Of a stretch of 28,450 nt of DNA, positions 7,293 through 15,878 are shown one piece after another (positions within the stretch are counted from its first letter, which is position 1; every line of letters starts with the position of its first letter). Position numbers and translations under genes: made by a program. Origin of the DNA: UBA3940 sp964506005 (lineage in GTDB: Bacteria > Chloroflexota > Anaerolineae > Aggregatilineales > UBA3940); contig CAZDLX010000029.1 in the NCBI GenBank assembly GCA_964506005.1, forward strand, positions 1 to 28,450, in the 5' to 3' direction. The notes beneath the pieces were generated by a model. That model made no database searches. It had not been told where the DNA came from and saw only the letters and a program-made list of their open reading frames with translations.

Positions 7293-8798
7293 TCAGGTGC
7301 GCCCCCAGCCGCGCAGCCGGAGAATACGCTGCTCACGGACTTCGGCAGGCAGGCTCTGGCGCACCCATACCGCGCCGCCGACGAGCGCCGATGCGCTCAG
7401 GGCCAGCGCGAAGAGCGTTGCCGTCGTGTAGCGTGGGATGCCGCCCAGCGACCACAGCACGTAGGGCAGCACGAACAGCAGCCCCGCGAGCAGCGCCGCG
7501 ACTGCCGCGCGCTGCCAGCCTCCGCCGCTGCGATAAGCGCGCACCCCCGTCACCGCCAGAGAGACCACGGCCAGCAGGATCACGACCCCCATGCCGGCGA
7601 AGATGAACAGGGCAAAGTAGTTCGACGGGGTTAGCGAGAGCGCCGGCTCCATGAGCAGGCTCACCACCCAGATGGCCCAGGCCGCCAGAGGCAGCGGCAG
7701 CCCCAGCCAGTGCACTTCGTCGACGAGCAGCGCCAGCGTGCTGAGGACGAGCGCAGCCAGGCCCAACGCGAGGATCAGCTCGCCCCTGAGCAGGTGCAGC
7801 GTCTCGCCGGGGCTGTCAACCAGCTCAAGCTCGTAAGGCCCGACGGCCACCCAGTGCCATGTTCCATCGGGCGTGCGGGTGAGAACGCCGTCGTGGCCCA
7901 TCGCGACGACGACGTTGCCGGTCGCGGGGTCCACGACAGCGTCAAGCGGGCCGGCGCTGGCGATGACGTTGCCTTCGCCCGTCAGTGCCTGGTAGGCGCT
8001 GCGTGCCTCGCTGCCCTGCAGATTCACCTCTCGCGCCCACGTCTGGCCGCCGTCCACCGAGCGGTCGATGCCAGTGCCGGGCCCCAGCCGGTATACGACC
8101 CCGGCGCTGTCCGGTGGGCGGAGCTCCCACGCTTCGCGGTGGCGCTGGCAGCTTGAGCCATCGGCCTGACGCCCCGGTGGCGCTTCCTCCCACGTGAGGC
8201 CGCCGTCGCGGCTCTGGTAGGTGCCGAAGTCACCCCATGACGTCCGGGTGAGCAGCGTGTCGTCGGGCTGCAGCACCACGCACTCGATGCCGTAGTTTGG
8301 CGCCGACGAGTTGGCGACCGTTGCCAGCGCCGCCAGCGTGAGCACCGTCAGCCCGAGGCGGGGCAGGGGGCTGGGCGCCGTGTCGCGTGTCTGCCACACC
8401 GCCCACCCGGCGAGCAGGCCGGGCAGAGCGAGCAGGTCCGTCGGATCGACGAGGAGCATCGACGGCGCGCCGAACAGAGCCTCATAAGCCCGGACTCCGG
8501 CGGTATGGAGCGCAGGGACGGTCTTGACGAGTGCGAAGGTCAGGCCCGTCAGCGCGAATGCCAGCAGGCCGGTAATCCGTTCCTGCTGGCGCCAGCGTGT
8601 TGGGATGAGCCAGGCGAGGATTGCAGCCAGGGCGAGCGGGGCGAAGACGAGCCACGCCAGGTCGCCCAGCTTGCCCGTCAGCCAGGAAGGCCACAGGCGG
8701 CGGAGAATGAAATCGTTGGCGAGCAGTACGACGACCGCACCCGCGGTCAGCGGGTGTACGAGGCTGGCTAGGGCACGCTGGAAAGCTCGGTTGGCCAT
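7293..8798 (-). CDS. Polytopic membrane protein with central BNR/Asp-box propeller-like domain
   Basis: A 501-residue protein of unknown function. About four hydrophobic segments (around 15-31, 44-65, 75-93, 150-165) precede a soluble region of roughly 170 residues (166-335), followed by about five more (340-358, 366-384, 393-418, 432-452, 458-478). The soluble part holds two Asp-box repeats, SRDGGLTW (196-203) and SVDGGQTW (247-254), as in sialidase/BNR or Ycf48-like beta-propellers, and two Cys (173, 217) that could pair if it is extracytoplasmic. The start overlaps the end of the alpha/beta hydrolase gene by 31 bases, implying translational coupling; the start at 8798 could therefore be slightly later. 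No enzyme motif was seen. Confidence 0.82.
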   Translation of the reverse strand: MANRAFQRALASLVHPLTAGAVVVLLANDFILRRLWPSWLTGKLGDLAWLVFAPLALAAILAWLIPTRWRQQERITGLLAFALTGLTFALVKTVPALHTAGVRAYEALFGAPSMLLVDPTDLLALPGLLAGWAVWQTRDTAPSPLPRLGLTVLTLAALATVANSSAPNYGIECVVLQPDDTLLTRTSWGDFGTYQSRDGGLTWEEAPPGRQADGSSCQRHREAWELRPPDSAGVVYRLGPGTGIDRSVDGGQTWAREVNLQGSEARSAYQALTGEGNVIASAGPLDAVVDPATGNVVVAMGHDGVLTRTPDGTWHWVAVGPYELELVDSPGETLHLLRGELILALGLAALVLSTLALLVDEVHWLGLPLPLAAWAIWVVSLLMEPALSLTPSNYFALFIFAGMGVVILLAVVSLAVTGVRAYRSGGGWQRAAVAALLAGLLFVLPYVLWSLGGIPRYTTATLFALALSASALVGGAVWVRQSLPAEVREQRILRLRGWGRT

Positions 8799-9745
8799 GG
8801 GTGCTCACTTGTCGCAGGCAGGCCCGTACCCGCCTGGCCGGGCGCCGCGCCAAAGGCGGCGTCGAAGAATGGGATGACGCGGTCACGGTAGGCCGCGGTA
8901 TCGAACTGAGCCAGGCCGCCACGGTCTGCCTCCGGCACGATCCACAGCTCTGTTGTCTCAGGGTCTGCGGCGGCAGCCAGCTCGCGGCCTGCTGCCTCGT
9001 CACAGCCGGCGTGGATGAGCAGCAGCGGGCGCGGTCCGATCCTCGCTACGGCGTCGACGGGGCGCGCCTCGTCCAGCGGAACCCCTTCACGCTCGATGAA
9101 CCACAGCATCAAACGGCGCACGAGGCGGTCGTGCAGGTTCAGTCCCTCGTGGACGGCGAGGATCTGGTCCTCCAGCGAGGCATAGCTGCCCACAGCAACC
9201 ACCGCCTCGATCCGCGGCTCCTCTGCCGCCGCCAGAATGGCCGCCGACGCCCCTTCCGAGAAGCCTAGAACACCGATGCGCTCAACGCCGGGCCGCGCCG
9301 CCAGGTAGTCGACAGCGCCCAGCAGGCCCAGAGACTCCTGCGGACCGGCTGTGTCAGGCAGCATGCTGTCTGCGCAGCTGTGCTGCTCGTAGATCAGGGT
9401 GCTGTAACCGGCCTGGACGAGCAGCTCGGCTTCAGGCAGCGCGTAGCAGGTGTTACTGCCGATGCCAGGGATCACGATGATGGCGGTATTCGGATAGCCT
9501 ACGCCCTCGGTGTACCAGCCGTTTAGCTCCACACCTAACCGTGACCGGAACGCAACGTCCTCCGCCGGGTAGCCGCGCTCGGCCAGGCTCTCCCGCTCGC
9601 CCCGGCAGCCGCCGTAGAGCAGCCGGTGGGTATTGACGTTGGCCGTCCACACGAAGTAAATGGCGATGAGACCGGCTACCGCGACGACTGCCACGAGCCC
9701 GAGCAGAATGGCTTCACGTCTTGGGTGCACTGGGGAATCGGACAC
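8768..9745 (-). CDS. Membrane-anchored alpha/beta hydrolase, expected catalytic His replaced
   Basis: A 325-residue alpha/beta hydrolase of the dienelactone hydrolase/acyl-peptidase-like superfamily. It has an uncleaved N-terminal anchor (AILLGLVAVVAVAGLIAIYF, 12-31), so the domain is probably outside the membrane. The nucleophile elbow is GFSEG with Ser163; the acid is probably the Asp in HAGCDEAAG. At the point where relatives carry the catalytic His (usually a G-x-G-H-x-G-type stretch before the final helix) this protein has ADRGGLAQFDTAAYRDR, with Arg in the His position. It may be inactive or use another residue. The start codon is GTG; a strong promoter lies upstream. First gene of the operon with the BNR protein and asparaginase. 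Confidence 0.85.
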   Translation of the reverse strand: MSDSPVHPRREAILLGLVAVVAVAGLIAIYFVWTANVNTHRLLYGGCRGERESLAERGYPAEDVAFRSRLGVELNGWYTEGVGYPNTAIIVIPGIGSNTCYALPEAELLVQAGYSTLIYEQHSCADSMLPDTAGPQESLGLLGAVDYLAARPGVERIGVLGFSEGASAAILAAAEEPRIEAVVAVGSYASLEDQILAVHEGLNLHDRLVRRLMLWFIEREGVPLDEARPVDAVARIGPRPLLLIHAGCDEAAGRELAAAADPETTELWIVPEADRGGLAQFDTAAYRDRVIPFFDAAFGAAPGQAGTGLPATSEHPWPTELSSVP

Positions 9746-9780
9746 TGCTGCGACCTGTGTCAGACCTTGCGTTGGTGATG

Positions 9781-9809
9781 ATTATACAGCAGCAGGCTGC
9801 TTCTGGCAG
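9781..9809 (-). promoter_or_regulatory. Promoter of the hydrolase–BNR–asparaginase operon
   Basis: On the minus strand a perfect TATAAT (9781-9786) is preceded by CTGCCA (9804-9809, four of six match to the -35 consensus) with a 17-base spacer. It lies about 36 bases before the GTG start at 9745 and just downstream of the terminator of the previous minus-strand gene. Confidence 0.65.
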
Positions 9810-9838
9810 AAAGAGGGGCGCCCACCGGGCCGCCCCTC
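9808..9838 (-). terminator. Terminator after the cDPGS-like gene
   Basis: An 8-bp GC stem, 9813-9820 GAGGGGCG with 9831-9838, with a GC-rich 10-base loop is followed on the minus strand by TTTCTG. It begins about 28 bases after the stop codon at 9867. Confidence 0.7.
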
Positions 9839-9866
9839 CCAACACGCAACTGCACTCATCCAGTGG

Positions 9867-11189
<1,323 letters not shown>

Positions 11190-11291
11190 TGTAGACAGCT
11201 CCTATGCTAAGGGACAGGCTAACGGGTGGTTCGCCCTTGCCATCACACGGGCTGTGCGACCGGGCGGCTAAACCGCGGAATGTGCTGGCGC

Positions 11292-12182
11292 TCAGGCAAA
11301 CAGCGCCAGCACAATGCTCAACAGGTACAGAACAAACAGCGGTGCGGCGACGATGCCCATGTTCACCGGGTCCGGCGTGGGGGTGATAAACGCCGCGGCG
11401 ATGACGATCAGCACGATGGCGATCCGCCAGTTGCGAGCAAGCATCCCCGCGTTGACGATGCCAACCTTGGCCAACCCGAACATGATCAGCGGCAGTTCGA
11501 AGGCCACGCCTACCCACAGCAGCACCGTCGTGATGAACTGGATGTAGTTGTCGACGGTTGGATGGGCGTTAAAGCCCATGAAGGTGGTCAGGAACGGCAC
11601 CGCCACCGGCAGCATGACGACGTAGGCGAACGTCACACCCGAGAGAAACAGCAGCAGCGCGAACGGCACAGCCAGGTAGAAGATGCGCCGCTCCGAGGGT
11701 TTCAACCCGGCCGCCACGAAGATCCAGATCTGCGTGATGATGTAGGGCGCCGCCAGAATGGCTCCGACGACCAGCGCCACGCGGAAAAATACGCTGAATG
11801 GCTCGGTGACGCGAATGGCCTGCAGGTTCTCCAGGCCCCCCGGCCCGAGCGGCCTGGCAGCCAGCTCCAGGATCTGCCCGCCCAGCAGCGACGCAACCGC
11901 CGTGCCGATGATCAGCGCGATAACGGCCCGGATGAGCCGGTTACGCAGCTCGATGACGTGCGGGAGGATGGACGCCGGGTTCTCGAAGATCACGCCCATG
12001 TCGCTCTCGTCCTCGTCGGCACGCGCGATGGACTGCCGGCTGCGGACGAGCGAGATGACTGAGATCACGAGGCTCAGGCTGAAGGCGCCGACCACCAGAA
12101 TCGCTTCGAGCGGAATCGGCAGGCGGTCAATGAAGGAGAGATCGATGTAGCGATTGAGGAAGTCCGTGATGAAGTCGGGCAT
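11292..12182 (-). CDS. tatC: TatC, Sec-independent protein translocase, with extra N-terminal membrane segment
   Basis: Core receptor subunit of the twin-arginine translocase, which exports folded proteins. Six TatC membrane segments are visible between residues 83 and 293. Conserved sites: HVIELRNRL (75-83), the periplasmic VTEPF (125-129), AGLKPSERR (158-166), FELP (228-231, the intramembrane Glu229) and TPTPDP (267-272). Residues 1-70 are unusual: an additional hydrophobic segment (about 26-46) and an acidic stretch (DEDESD, 56-61) precede the core, giving seven predicted segments at 296 residues versus the usual six at about 250. The ATG overlaps the stop of the upstream Tat subunit gene by one base (TGATG), which ties their translation and confirms the start. 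Confidence 0.93.
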   Translation of the reverse strand: MPDFITDFLNRYIDLSFIDRLPIPLEAILVVGAFSLSLVISVISLVRSRQSIARADEDESDMGVIFENPASILPHVIELRNRLIRAVIALIIGTAVASLLGGQILELAARPLGPGGLENLQAIRVTEPFSVFFRVALVVGAILAAPYIITQIWIFVAAGLKPSERRIFYLAVPFALLLFLSGVTFAYVVMLPVAVPFLTTFMGFNAHPTVDNYIQFITTVLLWVGVAFELPLIMFGLAKVGIVNAGMLARNWRIAIVLIVIAAAFITPTPDPVNMGIVAAPLFVLYLLSIVLALFA

Positions 12183-12843
12183 CAGACACCGTCCTCGTCG
12201 TCCTCAGGTGACGGCGTCTCAGCCTCCGGGGGAAGGGGGGCCTCCGGCGGTGCTTCGACCGGCGGTGCCTCATCTCCGGGCGGTTGTTCAACCGGCGGTT
12301 NNNNNNNNNNNNNNNNNNNNNNNNNNNNNNNNNNNNNNNNNNNNNNNNNNNNNNNNNNNNNNNNNNNNNNNNNNNNNNNNNNNNNNNNNNNNNNNNNNNN
12401 GGCGGTTGTTCAACCGGCGGTTCTTCGACCGGAGGCTCTTCTACCGGCGCGCCGGCAGTCTCCGGTGGTGCGGCGCTGCTCTCCTCCGGCACCGGAATGT
12501 CCCAGGGGTTGGTGGCTGCGCTCGCCGGGGGCTTGCCGGTACGGGAATCGCCGAAGTCCATATCGATGTTGACGCGTGTCTGCGCATCGATATCCCGGAG
12601 CTCGCGCTGGAGCTCTGCCTGTACTTCCTCCAGCTCGGCCATTCGTACGAGGGTCGTCGGTAGGTTCCGCATCGCGTCCGTCACCTGGGTGAACTCGCGC
12701 CACCACGGGGATTTCATGACGCGGCGGAGCATCCGCCCGCCCTGCAGCGCCAGCTCGCGCGTGCGCTCCGGCCCGATGAGCACGAAGCCGACGAGGGCAA
12801 TGATGATGAGTTCAGGTAGGCCTATTCCGCAAAAGGTGTCCAT
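12182..12843 (-). CDS. tatB: TatA/TatB-type translocase subunit with repeat-rich tail, interrupted by an assembly gap
   Basis: Single-span Tat subunit: GLPELIIIALVGFVLIGPER at the N-terminus is the membrane helix plus hinge; the IGPER ending is more like TatB than TatA, but the two are hard to separate. An amphipathic helix (about 28-80) follows, then a Pro/Glu-rich tail. The tail contains 100 N, yet both flanks read in the same style: P-V-E-E-P repeats before the gap and P-P-V-E-Q-P-P-G-D-E after it, ending ...SPEDDEDGV at a TGA that overlaps the tatC ATG. To join these frames the true gap must be 2 modulo 3, so 100 is a placeholder. No Shine-Dalgarno sequence is evident before the ATG. Follows nusB by 44 bases. 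Confidence 0.85.
12246..12447. repeat. 15-bp tandem repeat array containing the assembly gap
   Basis: Degenerate copies of the unit GGCGGTTGTTCAACC stand on both sides of the N run (for example 12246-12300 and 12401-12445). On the coding strand the unit encodes the pentapeptide P-P-V-E-Q/E. The identical unit at both gap edges indicates the array was collapsed or unresolved by the assembler. Confidence 0.85.
12301..12400. other. Assembly gap (100 N)
   Basis: Exactly 100 undetermined bases, the usual placeholder for a gap of unknown length, inside the tail-coding repeat of the Tat subunit gene. The repeat phase predicts a real gap length of 8 + 15k bases. Confidence 0.97.
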
Positions 12844-12859
12844 GTAGTGTGTGAGGTGG

Positions 12860-12883
12860 GCGGGGTGGTCTGTGTCACCCCGC
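12860..12883 (-). other. Intergenic hairpin between nusB and the Tat subunit gene
   Basis: GCGGGGTG (12860-12867) and CACCCCGC (12876-12883) form a perfect 8-bp stem with an 8-base loop. It fills most of the 44-base gap between nusB and the tat genes. There is no T-run, so it is more likely an RNA-processing, stability or weak attenuation element than a full terminator. Confidence 0.5.
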
Positions 12884-12887
12884 GTGT

Positions 12888-13337
12888 TCAGCCTTCCCCA
12901 GTTTCAGTACTGCGCCGGAAGGACGAGATGAGTTCGTTGTGCCGCGAGGCGAGCGTGCCGAGCACGCCGTTTACGAAGCGCGGCGCGCTGTCGCTCCCGT
13001 AGAGCTTCGCCAGTTCCACCGCCTCGTTAATCGCGACTTTCAGCGGGGTCTGCTGGCTGACGACTAACTCAAAGATCGCCATGCGCAGAATATTGCGGTC
13101 GATAATCGCCATTTGCTCGACGGGCCACTCCGGAGCGAACTCCTGGATTAGCCGGTCGAGCGCGGCATGGTTGCCGACGACTCCCGTCACCAGCTCGTAC
13201 AGAAAAGTGACGGTCGGAGCATCGAGTTCTTCTTCCGTCAATCGCCGCTGAAGCACCTCGGTAGCGGGGTGATCGGCACAGTCGATCTCATATAGGGTCT
13301 CAAGTGCAATGCGGCGTGCTTTGCGACGGAGTTGCAA
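12888..13337 (-). CDS. nusB: Transcription antitermination factor NusB
   Basis: RNA-binding factor that, with NusE (S10), binds boxA of rRNA leaders in antitermination. The 149-residue length and all-helical pattern are normal: RRKARRIALETLYEID at the N-terminus (Arg-rich boxA-binding face), IDRNILRMAIFEL, and the signature PLKVAINEAVELAKLYGSD–RFVNGVLG. The start codon is TTG (reverse complement of 13335-13337) with AGAGGA about 8 bases upstream; no ATG gives the full conserved N-terminus. It follows the Asp23 gene by 35 bases in the fab–asp23–nusB–tat run. Confidence 0.95.
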   Translation of the reverse strand: MQLRRKARRIALETLYEIDCADHPATEVLQRRLTEEELDAPTVTFLYELVTGVVGNHAALDRLIQEFAPEWPVEQMAIIDRNILRMAIFELVVSQQTPLKVAINEAVELAKLYGSDSAPRFVNGVLGTLASRHNELISSFRRSTETGEG

Positions 13338-13372
13338 GCTCTGGTCCTCTGGTTGCGGCGCACGAGGTCGCG

Positions 13373-13756
13373 TTACTTCTTTGCAGAGTAATTCACGTCC
13401 TCGATGTGTACGTTGACAGCCTTTACATCCATCCCAACGAGATCCTGAATGGACCGCTTGACAGCCTGCTGGATGTTTTCGCCGGTCGTGCGCATGTTCA
13501 CACCGGGGTCGACATGCACGTAGAGGTCCACCTGCACGTCGTGCCCATCGATCTCCAGCACGATGCCCGACCCCATTGGCTGGCCGCGCAGCAGGCGGCC
13601 CACGTCGACGGGGATCTGACCCATACCTGCCACGCCCTTGACACTCTCGGCGGCGTGCCGCGCAATCGTCAGCAGCACGCTGGGCGCGATGGTAATGGTA
13701 TCCTGTGGCTCCATAGTTGCGGTCACCTCTGCTGCGTGCTGAGTACTGTCAGACAT
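13373..13756 (-). CDS. Asp23/Gls24 family protein (first copy)
   Basis: A 127-residue Asp23/Gls24 (DUF322) protein. The family includes alkaline-shock and envelope-stress proteins and YqhY, which in Firmicutes is linked with fatty acid synthesis genes. Typical features are TIAPSVLLTIARHAAESVKGVAGMG near the N-terminus (stretch split here by position: TIAPSVLLTI at 21-30), a strand-rich middle (VLEIDGHDVQVDLYVHVDPG) and the C-terminal VNVHIEDVNY. Its ATG overlaps the fabG stop (TAATG), so it is translationally coupled to fabG, and nusB follows. The fabD–fabG–asp23–nusB setting parallels YqhY of Firmicutes, suggesting a role around lipid metabolism; that is inference. Confidence 0.9.
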   Translation of the reverse strand: MSDSTQHAAEVTATMEPQDTITIAPSVLLTIARHAAESVKGVAGMGQIPVDVGRLLRGQPMGSGIVLEIDGHDVQVDLYVHVDPGVNMRTTGENIQQAVKRSIQDLVGMDVKAVNVHIEDVNYSAKK

Positions 13757-14505
13757 TAGCCCATCACCATGCCGCCGTCCACCGACAGCACATGCCCTGT
13801 TATGTAGCGGGCCTCATCCGAGACGAGGAACCCGACCGCGTAGGCCACTTCTTCGGCGGTGCCCCAGCGCCCCAGCGGAATCTGCTGGATGGAGGCCTCG
13901 CGGATGGCGTCGGGCACGGTCTCGGTGAGCTCGGTGGGCACGAAGCCCGGCGCGACGGCGTTCACGGTGATATTCCGCGACCCGACCTCGCGAGCCAGTG
14001 CGCGGGTAAATCCGATCAGCCCTGCCTTGCTGGCGCTGTAGTTCGCCTGGCCGGGGTTGCCTGCGATACCGGCGACGGACGTCATGTTCACGATTCGCCC
14101 GTAACGCTTGCGCATCATCGGGCGCAGCGCGGCCTTCGAGCAGTTGTAGGCGCTCTTCAGGTTGATGCGTATCACGTCATCCCAGTCGTGCTCCGACATC
14201 ATCATCAGGAGCGTGTCGCGCGTCGTCCCGGCGTTGTTCACCAGGATGTCGAGCCCCCCGTATGCTTCGACAGCCGCCTTGACCAGGCGCTGCGCCTGTT
14301 CGAGGTCGCTGACGTCGGCCTGCACGGCCATCGCCCTGCCGTTCTCGCTCTCAATCGCCTTGACGACGTCCTCTGCGGCACCGGCGTTCTGGTTGTAGTT
14401 GACGACGACCGTTGCCCCGCGCCGGGCCAGCAGCAGCGCGACCTCGCGCCCGATGCCCCGTGACGCACCCGTGACGATCGCGACGCGCTCGTCGAGATGG
14501 CTCAT
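13756..14505 (-). CDS. fabG: 3-oxoacyl-ACP reductase FabG
   Basis: NADPH-dependent reductase of 3-oxoacyl-ACP, the first reduction in each cycle of type II fatty acid synthesis. The start at 14505 (MSHLDERVAIVTG) gives 249 residues, the usual length, and has GGGGAG about 9 bases upstream; an in-frame ATG at 14577 would add 24 unrelated residues. Short-chain dehydrogenase motifs are complete: GASRGIG (13-19), NNAG (90-93), Asn115, Ser143, Tyr156 and Lys160 (YSASK), and PGFVPTELT. It sits with fabD in the same minus-strand run, which supports FabG over other SDR family members. Its stop overlaps the Asp23 start by one base. Confidence 0.94.
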   Translation of the reverse strand: MSHLDERVAIVTGASRGIGREVALLLARRGATVVVNYNQNAGAAEDVVKAIESENGRAMAVQADVSDLEQAQRLVKAAVEAYGGLDILVNNAGTTRDTLLMMMSEHDWDDVIRINLKSAYNCSKAALRPMMRKRYGRIVNMTSVAGIAGNPGQANYSASKAGLIGFTRALAREVGSRNITVNAVAPGFVPTELTETVPDAIREASIQQIPLGRWGTAEEVAYAVGFLVSDEARYITGHVLSVDGGMVMG

Positions 14506-14566
14506 TCCGGTTGGCTCCCCTCGCTGAAACAGGGATGAAGTCGCCGCGATTCTACCATCGCCGGGC

Positions 14567-15829
14567 TTAACCTTCAAACGCTGCCGGGCTGGTTGCCGGT
14601 GGCGGGCCGGACGGCTCGCGCGGCTGGGACCACGGGGAGGTCGGCGAGAGCGCGCGCTGGCGAACTTCGTCCGGGGTGATATTGTACCGCTGCAAGATCT
14701 GGCTTGCCGCGCCCTTGTCGTACTCGACCAGCGCCAGCAGCAGGTGCACGGCGGTGATCTGCTCGTCGCCCATCTGCTCTGACTGCACGGCGGCCTGCTC
14801 GATGATCTGCACCGGGCGCGACGACATCTCGGGTTGGAAGATCCACCTCAGGCGCGTGGTGCGGTAGCGCTCCATCCGGCTCTCGACGATGCCCCGCGCC
14901 TCCTTAACGTCGATGTAGAACGAGCGCAGCACCTTCCCGGCGTAGGTCTGGCTGCGGAGCAGCGCGACGAGCAGATGCCCCGTGCCAACGAACCGGCTGC
15001 GTACCCGCCGGGCCTCGCCCCGCGCCAGGCGCAGCACGTGCTGCAGCGTGGGGTCGAAGCGGCCCTCAAGCCGGTGCATCCCTGTGACCAGCAGCGCATT
15101 GCCGTCGTGCACGCGCATCACGCTGTTGACCATGAACGTGCGCGGGTTCTCGACGCCGATCTGCTCGTAGAGCACCGGCGGCACGCTGATGTCCGCCATA
15201 TAGAGCTGCCCGGCATACGGGCGGGCGGCCTCTTTCAGCAGGCCGACCTTCGGCACGGCCAGCGCCATCGTGACGGCGGCGCGCACGCAGGGCTCGCCGG
15301 GCCTGCCGCTCGTCGCGTCCAGCCCCGAGGGGACGTCGAGCGAGACGATCATCTTGCCGGTGCCGTTGGCCTGCTCGATGAGCTTGGCCTTGGGGCCGTA
15401 CGGGTTGCCCTGCAGCCCGTAGCCGATCAGTGCGTCGATGATGGCCATCGCCTCGTTGAAGTCGGGCGGATTTTCCTCATCATACTCAATCCGCTCAACG
15501 GGCAGCTTGCCCAGCGTGTGCCACTGCTGCGCGGTGGCTTCGTGAAGCTCGTCAACGGGCCGGGCCAGCACCACCTGCACGTTCGCACCCCAGTTGCTGA
15601 GGTGCCGCGCTGCGACCATTCCGCCGCCGCCGTTGTTGCCCGCGCCGCACAGCACCGTGATGTTCTTGCCGCCGATCTCGCCGCCAAGCAGCCGGCGCGT
15701 CAGCTCAGCCAGGTGGCGCCCCGCATTCTCCATGATCTGGAGCCGGGTAATGCCATACTCTTCGGTCATCAGCCGGTCGACCTCGCGCATCTGCTCGATG
15801 GTCAGGGCCGGGATTGCTTCGCTCGACAT
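14567..15829 (-). CDS. nnrE: NAD(P)H-hydrate epimerase fused to a C-terminal Clp N-type double repeat
   Basis: Residues 1-235 are a YjeF_N domain, which epimerises damaged NAD(P)HX so the S form can be repaired: MENAGR (33-38), VLCGAGNNGGGGMVAARHL (59-77; the usual G-G-D-G is G-G-G-G), DALIGYGLQG (132-141) and SLDVPSGLDA (163-172). The kinase domain (YjeF_C) often fused to it is absent. Residues about 255-395 instead form two Clp N repeats: GTGHLLVALL at 282-291 and TAVHLLLALVE at 359-369, each followed by a helix pair. This is the substrate/adaptor-binding module of ClpA/ClpC, without any AAA+ domain. A disordered Pro-rich tail ends the protein. It lies 49 bases after fabD and 61 before fabG. 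The fusion is continuous in one frame with no sign of an error. Confidence 0.9.
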   Translation of the reverse strand: MSSEAIPALTIEQMREVDRLMTEEYGITRLQIMENAGRHLAELTRRLLGGEIGGKNITVLCGAGNNGGGGMVAARHLSNWGANVQVVLARPVDELHEATAQQWHTLGKLPVERIEYDEENPPDFNEAMAIIDALIGYGLQGNPYGPKAKLIEQANGTGKMIVSLDVPSGLDATSGRPGEPCVRAAVTMALAVPKVGLLKEAARPYAGQLYMADISVPPVLYEQIGVENPRTFMVNSVMRVHDGNALLVTGMHRLEGRFDPTLQHVLRLARGEARRVRSRFVGTGHLLVALLRSQTYAGKVLRSFYIDVKEARGIVESRMERYRTTRLRWIFQPEMSSRPVQIIEQAAVQSEQMGDEQITAVHLLLALVEYDKGAASQILQRYNITPDEVRQRALSPTSPWSQPREPSGPPPATSPAAFEG

Positions 15830-15878
15830 GTGTCTCCTCCCTCGCAGGACTCAGGCGCGCGCCACAATCAGTCTTAGT

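Noticed and set aside
12127..12300. Continuation of the Tat subunit reading frame through the N run into tatC (Arg-rich tail)
   Set aside because: This frame depends on the arbitrary 100-base gap. The alternative frame continues the P-P-V-E-Q repeat and stops exactly at the tatC start, so the long form is an artefact.
14506..14577. Longer fabG start adding 24 residues
   Set aside because: The extra residues resemble no FabG N-terminus, the extension would overlap the nnrE end, and a good ribosome binding site precedes 14505.
14834..15877. Plus-strand open frame of 347 codons opposite nnrE
   Set aside because: It is antisense to the NnrE–ClpN gene and has no recognisable motif.
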